Assembly: GCF_003989795.1 (NCBI RefSeq)
Contig: NZ_RZHG01000024.1
Span: 1 to 45,293 of the forward strand
Direction of reading: 5' to 3'
Source: Vreelandella andesensis
GTDB taxonomy: Bacteria; Pseudomonadota; Gammaproteobacteria; Pseudomonadales; Halomonadaceae
Length of the DNA stretch: 45,293 bases
Of this stretch, positions 24,606-32,703 are shown piece by piece. The notes under the pieces are model-generated. The model saw nothing but the letters and a program-made list of their open reading frames with translations, did no database searches and was not told the origin of the DNA. Positions within the stretch are counted from its first letter, which is position 1; every line of letters begins with the position of its first letter. The position numbers and the translations under genes are program-made.

Positions 24606-25771
24606 TGCCCGCCGGATCTCAGCAAGAAAGGCTGCTGACTCTATTGCGGGTCGGCAGCATCTTCGCACCGGAACCCCTTGAGGCGACCGATATCCTAATC
24701 GCCGATGGCCGAATCGCTGCCTTGGGACGTGATATCGACATCCCGGCGGGTTGGCCACTCCAGGTGGTGGAGGCGCGGCATCTTATCGCCGTTCCTGCGT
24801 TCATCGATCAGCATGTTCACGTGACCGGCGGCGGCGGCGAAGGCGGCTGTGGTACGCGCTGTCCGGAAATTACCGCTTATGAGATCGCCTCAATGGGAAT
24901 TGGCACAGTGGTGGGGGTTTTGGGCACCGACAGCATTAGCCGCTCCCCGGCCGATTTGCTTGCCAAGGTACGTGGGCTCAAGGCTGAGGGCATGTCGGCC
25001 TATATGTACACCGGGGCATATCGCGTCCCGCCGCCCACGCTAACCGGTGACCTTCAACGCGACTTGGCCTGGATACCCGAGATCATCGGCCTGGGCGAAA
25101 TCGCCATCTCGGATCATCGCTCGAGCCAGCCACGCCAGGATGAAATCGAGCGGATCGTCAGTGATACGCGCATCGGTGCCATGTTGGCCGGCAAACGAGG
25201 TATCTGCCATTTCCACCTTGGGGACGGAAAGCGAGGATTAGAGCCGCTGCGTCGATTGCTATCCGAGACTGAGATTCCCGCCGATCAAGTCATCCCCACC
25301 CATGTGAATCGCCACACCGCCTTGCTAGAGGAAGCTGCAGACTATGCGTTAGCCTTCAACGCCAGCGTCGATGTCACCGCCTTTGAAGATGCCGGTGACG
25401 GCCTTTCTAGTTTCGATGCAGTATCTCGATTATTAGAGCGCGGCGTTCTTTCTGAGCGCATCACCATGAGTTCCGATTGCAATGGCAGCTTGCCTGAATT
25501 CGATACCCAGGGAGCTTACTTGGGCATGAAAGTGGCCCGGAATACGACGCTGATTGCGGATTGGCAGCGCATTGTTCGAGAAGGGGTACTGCCTCTTGAG
25601 CTGGCGTTGGGGTTGATTTCTACCAGCGTGGCCCGGGTTCTTGGGTTACATGATAAAAAAGGGCGGTTAGCCATCGGGTTCGATGCCGATGTGGCGCTAC
25701 TTAACAGCGAACTCCAGCCACAGCAAACGTTCGTGGCGGGAAACTGTATTTTTGATGTGAGCAGCGGATGA
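24602..25771 (+). CDS. iadA: Isoaspartyl dipeptidase-like metallohydrolase, variant bridging ligand
   Basis: The protein has 389 residues, with its ATG overlapping the cphA stop. It is an amidohydrolase-superfamily barrel matching E. coli IadA: FIDQHVHVTGGGGEGG (His71, His73, Glu80), YTGAYRVPPPT, ISDHRSS, HFHLGDGK (His205), PTHVNR (His234) and SSDCNGS (Asp292). In E. coli the carbamylated Lys162 bridges the two zincs; aligning on AISDHRS puts Glu166 at that place. The expected reaction is cleavage of beta-Asp-Arg to Asp and Arg, the last step after cyanophycinase. Its place in the operon supports that strongly. Confidence 0.9.
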   Translation: MMPAGSQQERLLTLLRVGSIFAPEPLEATDILIADGRIAALGRDIDIPAGWPLQVVEARHLIAVPAFIDQHVHVTGGGGEGGCGTRCPEITAYEIASMGIGTVVGVLGTDSISRSPADLLAKVRGLKAEGMSAYMYTGAYRVPPPTLTGDLQRDLAWIPEIIGLGEIAISDHRSSQPRQDEIERIVSDTRIGAMLAGKRGICHFHLGDGKRGLEPLRRLLSETEIPADQVIPTHVNRHTALLEEAADYALAFNASVDVTAFEDAGDGLSSFDAVSRLLERGVLSERITMSSDCNGSLPEFDTQGAYLGMKVARNTTLIADWQRIVREGVLPLELALGLISTSVARVLGLHDKKGRLAIGFDADVALLNSELQPQQTFVAGNCIFDVSSG

Positions 25772-25829
25772 GGCTGCTCCATCTAATAAGCAATCTCTTA
25801 TAAATACCAACGACAGTCGTGATGCCTCA

Positions 25830-28169
25830 TCAAGCTGGAGGAACCCGGTTAGCGGTTGAATGGCGATGAGCCGCGACGGCGTCGATGAAGGCGGTCGCCA
25901 TCTCTACTATATTGGCGCTCTCCGCAAAAAGGATACCCGGGTCCTCCCCTGCGACGGATTTGATGCCTGCCTTTTCTAGCAATTTCCGCCCTTCACCCAG
26001 CGCAAGAATCGTTTTGCTGTGCCGGAACTGGTCCGTCACAAATTCCATTGTTTCTCCATTACCGACGAGCGCCTGAACCGCTTGGGTGCCATCTGGCAAT
26101 ACCAACGCATCGAACAGAAACCCCGGCGCGTTCTCCATCGATTTGTCTGCCTCTATTTGTTCGCCAGCGTCGCCGGTGAACAAGCCCACCCGTGGGCCGA
26201 TGAAATGAACTACCGCACCCGCATCGGTCAGCGCTTCATAAAGGCTGACAAGCGACGCATGGTGGACGCCATCTTCAACCAACACCGCAATCTGACGTGT
26301 GCGAATACCGCATTCGCCCGGCAGCGCCATCAGCGATAGTGCCGGCGATTTGGTGATTTCAGGGGGCTGAGGATGTTCCATTGCCTTCGGCATGGCCTCG
26401 GGCACCTCCATGCCCAGGCCAGCGGCGACCTTGGCGGCCAAATCTGGCGACACATTCACCAGCGAGGACAGCATCCGCTTACGTATGGCGGGAACACCGA
26501 CCTTGCTCAGCTCGAAGCGGAATCCGTCTGCAATATGCGTCTGCTCGACAGCGGTCTGGCTGTTATAGAACAAGGTGGCCTGGGCGTAGTGCTCGGCGAA
26601 TTTCTCCGGTTTACCACGGACCTTATCTTCAGCCGTGGCATCGGGGAACGACACAAACCCTGCAGTACCGGCCTGGAAGGGACAGCCGCCGGCCAGGGAG
26701 TTCGGTTCGTAGGCGACCCGCCCGCGATGAATGGCTTGGCGATGCAAACCATCGCGTTGGTTGTTCTGTACCGGGGCAAGCGACGAGTTGATCGGGATCT
26801 CGTGGAAATTAGGGCCACCCAGTCGTGTGATTTGCGTGTCCTGGTAAGAATGGATACGCCCGGCGAGCAACGGGTCATTGGAAAAATCGATGCCTGGAAC
26901 GACGTGCGCCGTACAAAACGCGACCTGCTCGGTTTCTGCAAAAAAGTTGTCTGGGTTGCGGTTAAGCACCATACGACCAACGGGTGTCAGTGGCACCAGT
27001 TCTTCCGGCACGATCTTGGTCGAATCGAGCACATCGAAGCTGAAGCTTTCCGCCTGTTCCTCGGTGAATATCTGCAGCCCCAACTCCCACTCAGGGAATT
27101 CACCGGATTCAATGGCTGCCCACAAATCCCGGCGATGAAAATCGGGGTCGGCACCGGAAATTTTCACCGCCTCGTCCCAGACGAGAGAGTGGGTTCCCTG
27201 GAGCGGTTTCCAATGAAACTTGCAGAAGACTGATTCACCCTGCGCGTTGACCAAGCGAAACGTATGGACACCAAAGCCCTGCATCATCCGATAGCTGCGC
27301 GGTATCCCACGGTCCGACATTACCCACATCAGCATGTGGGTAGATTCCGGCATCAGTGAGACAAAGTCCCAGAAGGTGTCGTGGGCCGATGCTGCTTGCG
27401 GCATGCCGTGGTGCGGTTCTGGTTTAACCGCGTGGACCAAGTCGGGAAACTTCATTGCATCCTGGATGAAGAATACCGGTATGTTGTTTCCAACCAAATC
27501 CCAGTTGCCCTGGTCGGTATAAAACTTCACCGCGAAACCACGGGCGTCCCGGGCGGTATCTTTCGAACCGCGTTCACCGGCGACGGTGGAAAAGCGCGCG
27601 AAGACTGGCGTTACCTTGCCTTTTTCGGCGAACGGGGCAGCGCAGGTGTATTGAGCGAGTGCATCATAGGCTTCGAAATACCCGTGCGCGGCTGAACCGC
27701 GTGCATGGACGATGCGTTCAGGGATGCGTTCATGGTCAAAGTGCGTGATTTTTTCCCGGAGAATAAAATCTTCAAGCAGCGATGGCCCGCGCAACCCGGC
27801 TTTCAGAGTGTTCTGGTTGTCGCCAATGGGCACGCCCTGGTTGGTGGTCAGCGGTTGATCACTTGGGTCGACTTTAAACGCGTCGAGTGGCGCAATAGTG
27901 GCGTTGGTGCCAAGCGTTGCGGGACCGCCGGTTTTTGCGGTTCCAGCTTCTTCAGTGGTTGTGCTCGCGGTCAGCTTGCTGGAGCCCGGCTTCACCGTTT
28001 CCCCGGCTGGCGGCGCTATGGCGTTGGCGTGGCCGTGCTCGAGTTTCTTGGTAGTGTTATGAGGCATTGCGGCGACGAAGTCATCGCTTGCGCTGGCTTG
28101 CTGAGCAACGATGTCGTTAGTTTTGAGCACGCTAGGCGCTCCCTTAGCAGACTTGTTTTTATTGACCAT
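25830..28169 (-). CDS. katE: Catalase HPII (clade II, large subunit)
   Basis: The protein has 779 residues, as long as other large-subunit catalases. A low-complexity Thr/Ala/Gly-rich leader of about 110 residues is followed by the catalase core. His155 in [14 protein letters not shown] is the distal histidine, and Tyr442 in [16 protein letters not shown] is the heme ligand. A C-terminal flavodoxin/DJ-1-like domain begins near residue 620 ([16 protein letters not shown]). It converts hydrogen peroxide to water and oxygen. There is no signal peptide. A Crp/Fnr-type site points at this gene from 28257-28274, about 90 bp upstream. It is convergent with iadA and divergent from the GGDEF-EAL gene. 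Confidence 0.96.
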   Translation of the reverse strand: MVNKNKSAKGAPSVLKTNDIVAQQASASDDFVAAMPHNTTKKLEHGHANAIAPPAGETVKPGSSKLTASTTTEEAGTAKTGGPATLGTNATIAPLDAFKVDPSDQPLTTNQGVPIGDNQNTLKAGLRGPSLLEDFILREKITHFDHERIPERIVHARGSAAHGYFEAYDALAQYTCAAPFAEKGKVTPVFARFSTVAGERGSKDTARDARGFAVKFYTDQGNWDLVGNNIPVFFIQDAMKFPDLVHAVKPEPHHGMPQAASAHDTFWDFVSLMPESTHMLMWVMSDRGIPRSYRMMQGFGVHTFRLVNAQGESVFCKFHWKPLQGTHSLVWDEAVKISGADPDFHRRDLWAAIESGEFPEWELGLQIFTEEQAESFSFDVLDSTKIVPEELVPLTPVGRMVLNRNPDNFFAETEQVAFCTAHVVPGIDFSNDPLLAGRIHSYQDTQITRLGGPNFHEIPINSSLAPVQNNQRDGLHRQAIHRGRVAYEPNSLAGGCPFQAGTAGFVSFPDATAEDKVRGKPEKFAEHYAQATLFYNSQTAVEQTHIADGFRFELSKVGVPAIRKRMLSSLVNVSPDLAAKVAAGLGMEVPEAMPKAMEHPQPPEITKSPALSLMALPGECGIRTRQIAVLVEDGVHHASLVSLYEALTDAGAVVHFIGPRVGLFTGDAGEQIEADKSMENAPGFLFDALVLPDGTQAVQALVGNGETMEFVTDQFRHSKTILALGEGRKLLEKAGIKSVAGEDPGILFAESANIVEMATAFIDAVAAHRHSTANRVPPA

Positions 28170-28231
28170 GAGTCTTCTCCGCGGAGGTTGGAGGCTGTAG
28201 GAGGCAGCGTCTTTGTGAACGTTAGTCTTTA

Positions 28232-28274
28232 ACTATGACGCTGATGACGAGCGCGCTCTGTGCGCCAGCAAACG
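28232..28274 (-). promoter_or_regulatory. Crp/Fnr-type site and -10 upstream of katE
   Basis: On the minus strand 28274-28257 reads CGTTTGCTGGCGCACAGA, 14 of 18 matches to the perfect copy at 28444. CATAGT (4 of 6 to TATAAT) starts exactly 20 nt after its last base. The katE ATG lies about 63 nt past the hexamer. Confidence 0.6.
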
Positions 28275-28443
28275 GAATGGCAAGAAAAGGATGTGATCCG
28301 ACCACGGCCTGCCCCTCCGTCGCCTCTGCACTGCGTGTGGTATCTGGACTACTAAAAAACAGGACGTTGCACTTTATGCCGTAAAGAACGCGGCGCTTTT
28401 TATATCCCTATAACGTTTACGCCAAATGGCTAAAAAAGCGCTA

Positions 28444-28486
28444 TGTGCGCTAGCGCACAGAACGTATATTGTGTTCTACATAAAGT
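28444..28486 (+). promoter_or_regulatory. Perfect palindromic Crp/Fnr-type site and -10 upstream of the GGDEF-EAL gene
   Basis: The 16-bp TGTGCGCTAGCGCACA is a perfect dyad, followed by GA. TAAAGT begins 20 nt after the 18th base. The dyad centre is then near -41.5 relative to the predicted start site at about 28493. It lies in the 426-bp katE / GGDEF-EAL divergent region, which also holds the katE site and nothing else I can support. Confidence 0.7.
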
Positions 28487-28595
28487 TAATTATTATTACG
28501 GCCACTTTCCCACTGCGAGTCAGTCTCCCCCCGCGATGAAACGTCCACGTTTCTTGAATGTAGGGTGCCAGTAAAAACCAATGAGGAGAGGAACG

Positions 28596-30422
28596 ATGGA
28601 ACCCGAAGATGTCTTGCCCAACGCCAATGAGCCTAAAGGCGACGCACAGGCACCTGACGATGTTTTCCTACAAAAACTAAAAGAAATACGCTTAACCGAG
28701 GTGGAGGCTGCCTTGCAAGCCTCTCAGGAATGGGCACAGGCGACATTGAACTCGATCGGCGATGCGGTGGTGACAACCGACTTGGCGTGCCGGATTACTT
28801 ATTTGAACAGTGTCGCCGAAAAGCTAACGGGTTGGTCGCGAACCGATGCCATGGGTAGGCCATTGACCGAGGTTTTGATACTCGTCAACGGGCAGACACA
28901 ACAGACAGCGGTTAACCCTGCACTGCGCGCCATGGAAGAAAACCGCACTGTAGGGCTCGCTATAGACAGCGTACTGATTCGTAAAGATGGAAGCCCACTG
29001 GAGATAGAAGACTCGGCGGCGCCCATCCATGACCGTGACGGTGTTATCAGGGGCGCGGTGATCGTCTTTCATGATGCCTGCCAGTCGCCCATCCAATCTT
29101 CGAAATTGGCCTACCAAGCGCAGCATGATGCGCTTACCGGGCTGCCCAACCGCATCCTGCTTGCAGAGCGCTTGTCTCGAGCCATTGGGCTGGCCAAACG
29201 CCATCAGCATAAGGTGGCGCTGATCTATCTAGACCTTGATGATTTTAAACCCATCAATGATTCACTGGGCCATTCTGTAGGAGACAGCCTCTTGCAGGCG
29301 GTGGCTAGCCGCCTAAGCGAATGTGTTCGCGACACGGACACAGTATGCCGCCAGGGGGGGGATGAATTTGTGGTGCTGTTAAGTGAAATTGAAAAGCCAC
29401 AGGATGCTGCCGGTATTGCGGAGAAGATCCTGACCGCACTCGCCACACCGTACCAAATTGACACTCACGAGCTGCGCATTACCACCAGTATTGGCATTAG
29501 CCTTTATCCTGACCACGGCATTAACGCCCCCATGCTGCTTAACAATGCCGATACGGCCATGTATCACGCGAAGGAAAACGGGTGTAACCACTATCAGCTG
29601 TTTAGGACCGATATGGTTACTCAGAGAGAGCAGCGTCACCATATCGAGTTTCAACTGCGCCAAGCGCTGAAGGACAATGCTCTTTTTCTCAATTTTCAAC
29701 CCCGAATAGATATCGCCACCGGTCTTATGTGTAGTGCTGAAGCGCTGGTGCGTTGGCGCAATCCACTGTTGGGCCTTGTGCAGCCTTCGGCGTTTCTACC
29801 TGTCGCAGAAGCCCGTGGGCTTATTGGCCCCATAGGTCACTGGGTGCTGGTTGAGGTCTGTCGCCAATTACAAGCGTGGCGAGAAGAAGGCATGGCGATC
29901 GTACCCATCGCGGTTAACATGTCGGCCATGGAGCTACGCGATAAGTCGTTGCCCGCCCGTATTGCTCATATTTTATCCAAGACCGGACTAGACGCCCATT
30001 TTTTAGAACTGGAGATGACCGAAAGCAGCCTTGTCTACCATGAAGACGATGTTTCGATAGCGACGCTGGCCGCGTTGAGTCGTTTAGGAATACGCATTGC
30101 CATTGATGACTTCGGCACCGGCACGACCAGTTTGAAACGCTTAAAATGCGTTCCCCTCGACACGCTTAATATCGCTCCTTGCTTTGTGCATGACATGCTC
30201 GATAGCCAAGAAAATGCCGGTTTTATTGAAGCCCTTATTCACTTTGGCCAAAACTTGTCCTTACGCGTCATCGCCAAAGGTGTCGAGACGCAAGCCCAGT
30301 TAGACCGTCTCGCCATGCTAGGTTGCGATGGCGCCCAGGGCTTTTTGCTCGGTAAGCCACTTTCAGCGCAGGACTTTACGACGTTACTCGGTTCCGGTAA
30401 GCCGCTTGGTCCGCACTCATAA
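28596..30422 (+). CDS. PAS-GGDEF-EAL protein: likely diguanylate cyclase with inactive EAL
   Basis: The protein has 608 residues from the ATG at 28596, with GGAGAGG just upstream. A PAS domain spans about 38-150. The GGDEF domain has an intact GGDEF at 254-258 and the inhibitory I-site RDTD five residues before it, so it should make c-di-GMP with product feedback. The EAL domain (EAL at 382-384) keeps ExTE (EMTES) and IDDFG, but the catalytic Lys of the usual TLKID is Asn525 and the Glu of the usual AEGVE is Lys561. Phosphodiesterase activity is therefore unlikely. No membrane segment is seen. Confidence 0.9.
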   Translation: MEPEDVLPNANEPKGDAQAPDDVFLQKLKEIRLTEVEAALQASQEWAQATLNSIGDAVVTTDLACRITYLNSVAEKLTGWSRTDAMGRPLTEVLILVNGQTQQTAVNPALRAMEENRTVGLAIDSVLIRKDGSPLEIEDSAAPIHDRDGVIRGAVIVFHDACQSPIQSSKLAYQAQHDALTGLPNRILLAERLSRAIGLAKRHQHKVALIYLDLDDFKPINDSLGHSVGDSLLQAVASRLSECVRDTDTVCRQGGDEFVVLLSEIEKPQDAAGIAEKILTALATPYQIDTHELRITTSIGISLYPDHGINAPMLLNNADTAMYHAKENGCNHYQLFRTDMVTQREQRHHIEFQLRQALKDNALFLNFQPRIDIATGLMCSAEALVRWRNPLLGLVQPSAFLPVAEARGLIGPIGHWVLVEVCRQLQAWREEGMAIVPIAVNMSAMELRDKSLPARIAHILSKTGLDAHFLELEMTESSLVYHEDDVSIATLAALSRLGIRIAIDDFGTGTTSLKRLKCVPLDTLNIAPCFVHDMLDSQENAGFIEALIHFGQNLSLRVIAKGVETQAQLDRLAMLGCDGAQGFLLGKPLSAQDFTTLLGSGKPLGPHS

Positions 30423-30787
30423 GCGACAGTTAAGCGTGGATTTCTTGCGCGCACCGCTGGGGCAGCTTTATTGCCTGGAATCCTAATTCCCTACCTGCTT
30501 GTTGCACTGGCTTGCTTGCCGCTTTTACGTTTATCAGCCTGCCATTGCCCTTACTAATGAGTATCGTCTTTCAATCGTCTGCCCATCTTGGCAGCGACCA
30601 ACTCGTGACGCAGCTAATTCTCGATTACCCACCCCAGGCCGATGAACCGACAATGACTTGTAAAGCGGGTGAGAGCGGTTGCTGTTGCGCATTTCGTCAC
30701 GATAGTTATTAAGGCTTATTTTTTTAATAACTAACTATTTGTATTTTAATAATTTTATTAGAATTTTTAATGAACAATGCCCCCTCA
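30423..30787. other. Intergenic region with no supported gene
   Basis: This is the first part of a 625-bp gap between the GGDEF-EAL gene and the PRC-barrel gene. A 66-codon TTG-started frame at 30512-30712 has a hydrophobic start and a Cys-rich end, but no ribosome binding site and no family I know. The T/A-rich stretch 30710-30780 holds no good hairpin. Confidence 0.45.
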
Positions 30788-30830
30788 TGTTCGTTAGAGC
30801 ACAGAAAGCGTTTTACTCATTGACTAGGCT
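30788..30830 (+). promoter_or_regulatory. Crp/Fnr-type site and -10 upstream of the PRC-barrel gene
   Basis: TGTTCGTTAGAGCACAGA matches the perfect copy at 15 of 18 positions. TAGGCT begins 20 nt after its last base, at 30825. The leader to the ATG at 31048 would be about 210 nt. Confidence 0.6.
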
Positions 30831-31047
30831 GCTTAGGGTATCGGCAAGAGAAGTGCCCAAAAAACTTTTTGCGCCCTATGGAGTTCATCGCACGATGCCC
30901 TACGTTTTAGACGCGTGATCGCAAGCCGCAGGTAGGTAGCTCCCTGGGGCTTTGCATCGGCACTTTAACGCTATGTCGGCCATTGCACAGGTGTCCTCTA
31001 ACATGACTATTGCAAGCCAACGTAAACGCATTGAAAAGGAATATCGA

Positions 31048-31809
31048 ATGAAAAGGACAGCACTTGCCATCGCGGTTGGAGCACTGAGCCTCGGCCTTAC
31101 CCAGGGTCTCCTTGCCCAGGATGAGAAATTACTGACGAACGAACAGCAACAGATGAACCAGGGAAGCCTGCAAAATAACGACCTTGATCAGGAAGGTCAG
31201 GGAGCAGAAGTGCGCGTGGAGGGAGAGCCCGCTAACGTCAATGTTGAGCAAGAACCGGCCGAGATCAGCGTTAAGCAACAAGCGCCGGATGTGACCGTCG
31301 AGCAACAGCCGCCAGAAGTCACCATCGTGCAGCCGGACCCCAACGTTACCGTCGAGCAGGCAGAGCCTAACGTTACTGTCGAAAAGCAGGGCGAAGCCAA
31401 TATTGAGGTTGAGAGCGCCGACAACGTTGATGCTGAAATACGTGATTCTAATAATCAAGATGCGTCACAAAATCAGGCGACAGAGCGCAACGCCTTCATT
31501 GACAGGAACGTCGGGGAAATCGAAGGCAACACGGTTTATCGTCAGGAAGACGGTGAAGAGCTTGGCGACATTGAACGCGTTGTTCGAGACACCCAGACGA
31601 ATGACATCTATGTAGTGATTACCAAAGGTGGCTTTTTAGGGTTCGGCGAAGATGAGATGGGTTACAAAGTAGATGATCTAGAGCTTCGTGACGATGATGA
31701 GTTCGTGGTTCGTTCGAGTGATGTCGGAGAAACCGGCGACTATGGCAGCGATCAGTACGAAGATGTAGATAGTAACCAGACCCTGCGTGAGGCTATGCAG
31801 AGCAACTAA
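31048..31809 (+). CDS. Secreted PRC-barrel protein with nonapeptide repeats
   Basis: The protein has 253 residues from the ATG at 31048, with AAAAGGA at 31034-31040. A Sec signal peptide (MKRTALAIAVGALSLGL to about residue 24) is followed by a Gln/Asn-rich linker. Residues 54-134 hold about nine 9-residue repeats with alternating Val positions, as in NVTVEQAEP. A PRC-barrel-like domain follows at about 147-225 (ERNAFIDRNVGEIEGNTVY, DIERVVRD, YVVITKGGFLGFG) and then an acidic tail. Halophile-like acidity is strong. The place of action is the periplasm. The role is unknown; a Crp/Fnr-type site upstream ties it to katE and the phasin. Confidence 0.82.
   Translation: MKRTALAIAVGALSLGLTQGLLAQDEKLLTNEQQQMNQGSLQNNDLDQEGQGAEVRVEGEPANVNVEQEPAEISVKQQAPDVTVEQQPPEVTIVQPDPNVTVEQAEPNVTVEKQGEANIEVESADNVDAEIRDSNNQDASQNQATERNAFIDRNVGEIEGNTVYRQEDGEELGDIERVVRDTQTNDIYVVITKGGFLGFGEDEMGYKVDDLELRDDDEFVVRSSDVGETGDYGSDQYEDVDSNQTLREAMQSN
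31207..31449 (+). repeat. Nine 27-bp (9-codon) coding repeats in the PRC-barrel gene
   Basis: Residues 54-134 repeat with period nine, such as NVNVEQEPA, EISVKQQAP, DVTVEQQPP, EVTIVQPDP and NVTVEQAEP. The alternating hydrophobic and polar residues suggest short beta strands broken by Pro. Confidence 0.8.
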
Positions 31810-31864
31810 ACATTACACGTTCCTTGAGAACGTGAACCACGGCACGAATATTCATGGTATTTGC

Positions 31865-31890
31865 AGCGCGGCGCAGGCCGCGCTTTCTTG
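31865..31890 (+). terminator. Rho-independent terminator after the PRC-barrel gene
   Basis: AGCGCGGC and GCCGCGCT form a perfect 8-bp stem around a 4-base loop, followed by TTCTTGG. A weaker hairpin, CACGTTC with GAACGTG, lies at 31816-31834 without a T tract. Confidence 0.75.
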
Positions 31891-32078
31891 GTAGTGCGCC
31901 AGTCATCGCCCTGGCTGGCGTTGCTATCAACGTCTAAAGAGGGTGGGCATCGACCATTTTAAGCAAGCCAGCGGTGCGTTTGGTCATCCAGAAGGGTCAG
32001 CCTGAATCTTCATACTAATCTCTGTTGCAATAAGCTACAGTAAGCAGCTGTGTCCAGAGAATCATCTTGGAGCCTGTT

Positions 32079-32681
32079 ATGTCCTCATCTATCGTTGAAG
32101 CCAACCCCCATGCACTGCTACGAGACAAGGCGATAGCGCATTTGCAGGCGGGCACAACACCGCCTTCAGGCCACTGGTCGTTGGGTGTTGACACCCTGCA
32201 TCTGCTTTACGAGCTTTCCAGTAATCCCGACAAAGCGAACGACGCCCTCAAACTTCTTCATGAACTTCAGGTGCATCAGGTAGAGCTTGATTTGCAGAAC
32301 GAGGAGTTTGCCGCCAATGAACAGGCACTCGTGGAGGATCTCAGCTTATACCGGACACTATACGACGCCGCGCCCCTTGCCTATTTTGTCGTTGACCTTG
32401 AAGGCATTATCATCAACGCCAATCTTGTCGCCGCCGAGCTCTTTGGCATAGGCCAAGGCTATTTGGTAGGAAAGCAAATCGACACCTTTCTGAAAGCGCA
32501 AAACCGACAATCACTGCTTGACCTGCTTCAGCACGTCGCTCAGAGCGGCGCCACGGATTCCTGCGTAGCCGAGAGGGATGGAGGAGGGCAGGATTCACGA
32601 CACCTGACGTTTCAGGCTGCCTTGTCACCAAGCCGTGAGCAACTTCTGCTGGCTTGCTATGAGTGCGCCCGTTCGTCGTAA
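32079..32681 (+). CDS. PAS-domain protein upstream of the CheB-CheR fusion
   Basis: The protein has 200 residues from the ATG at 32079 (TTGGAG six nt upstream). The first 80 residues are helical and end in LLHELQVHQVELDLQNEEF, a signalling-helix motif often seen ahead of PAS sensors that stand beside CheB-CheR fusions. A PAS domain follows at about 90-180 (YRTLYDAAPLAYFVVDLEGI). No output domain is present. It lies 22 nt before the CheB-CheR gene, so it is probably a partner or split part of that sensor. Confidence 0.82.
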   Translation: MSSSIVEANPHALLRDKAIAHLQAGTTPPSGHWSLGVDTLHLLYELSSNPDKANDALKLLHELQVHQVELDLQNEEFAANEQALVEDLSLYRTLYDAAPLAYFVVDLEGIIINANLVAAELFGIGQGYLVGKQIDTFLKAQNRQSLLDLLQHVAQSGATDSCVAERDGGGQDSRHLTFQAALSPSREQLLLACYECARSS

Positions 32682-32703
32682 ACCCCACTAGACTTTTCGC
32701 GCC

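Noticed and set aside
26373..27233. 286-codon plus-strand frame inside katE
   Set aside because: It is antisense to the conserved catalase core and has no recognisable product.
30512..30712. 66-codon TTG-started frame with a hydrophobic start and CCC near the end
   Set aside because: No ribosome binding site and no family known to me; left as intergenic.
31973..31990. Weak copy of the Crp/Fnr motif upstream of the PAS / CheB-CheR unit
   Set aside because: Only about 10 of 18 positions match, and no -10-like hexamer lies at the fixed 20-nt distance.
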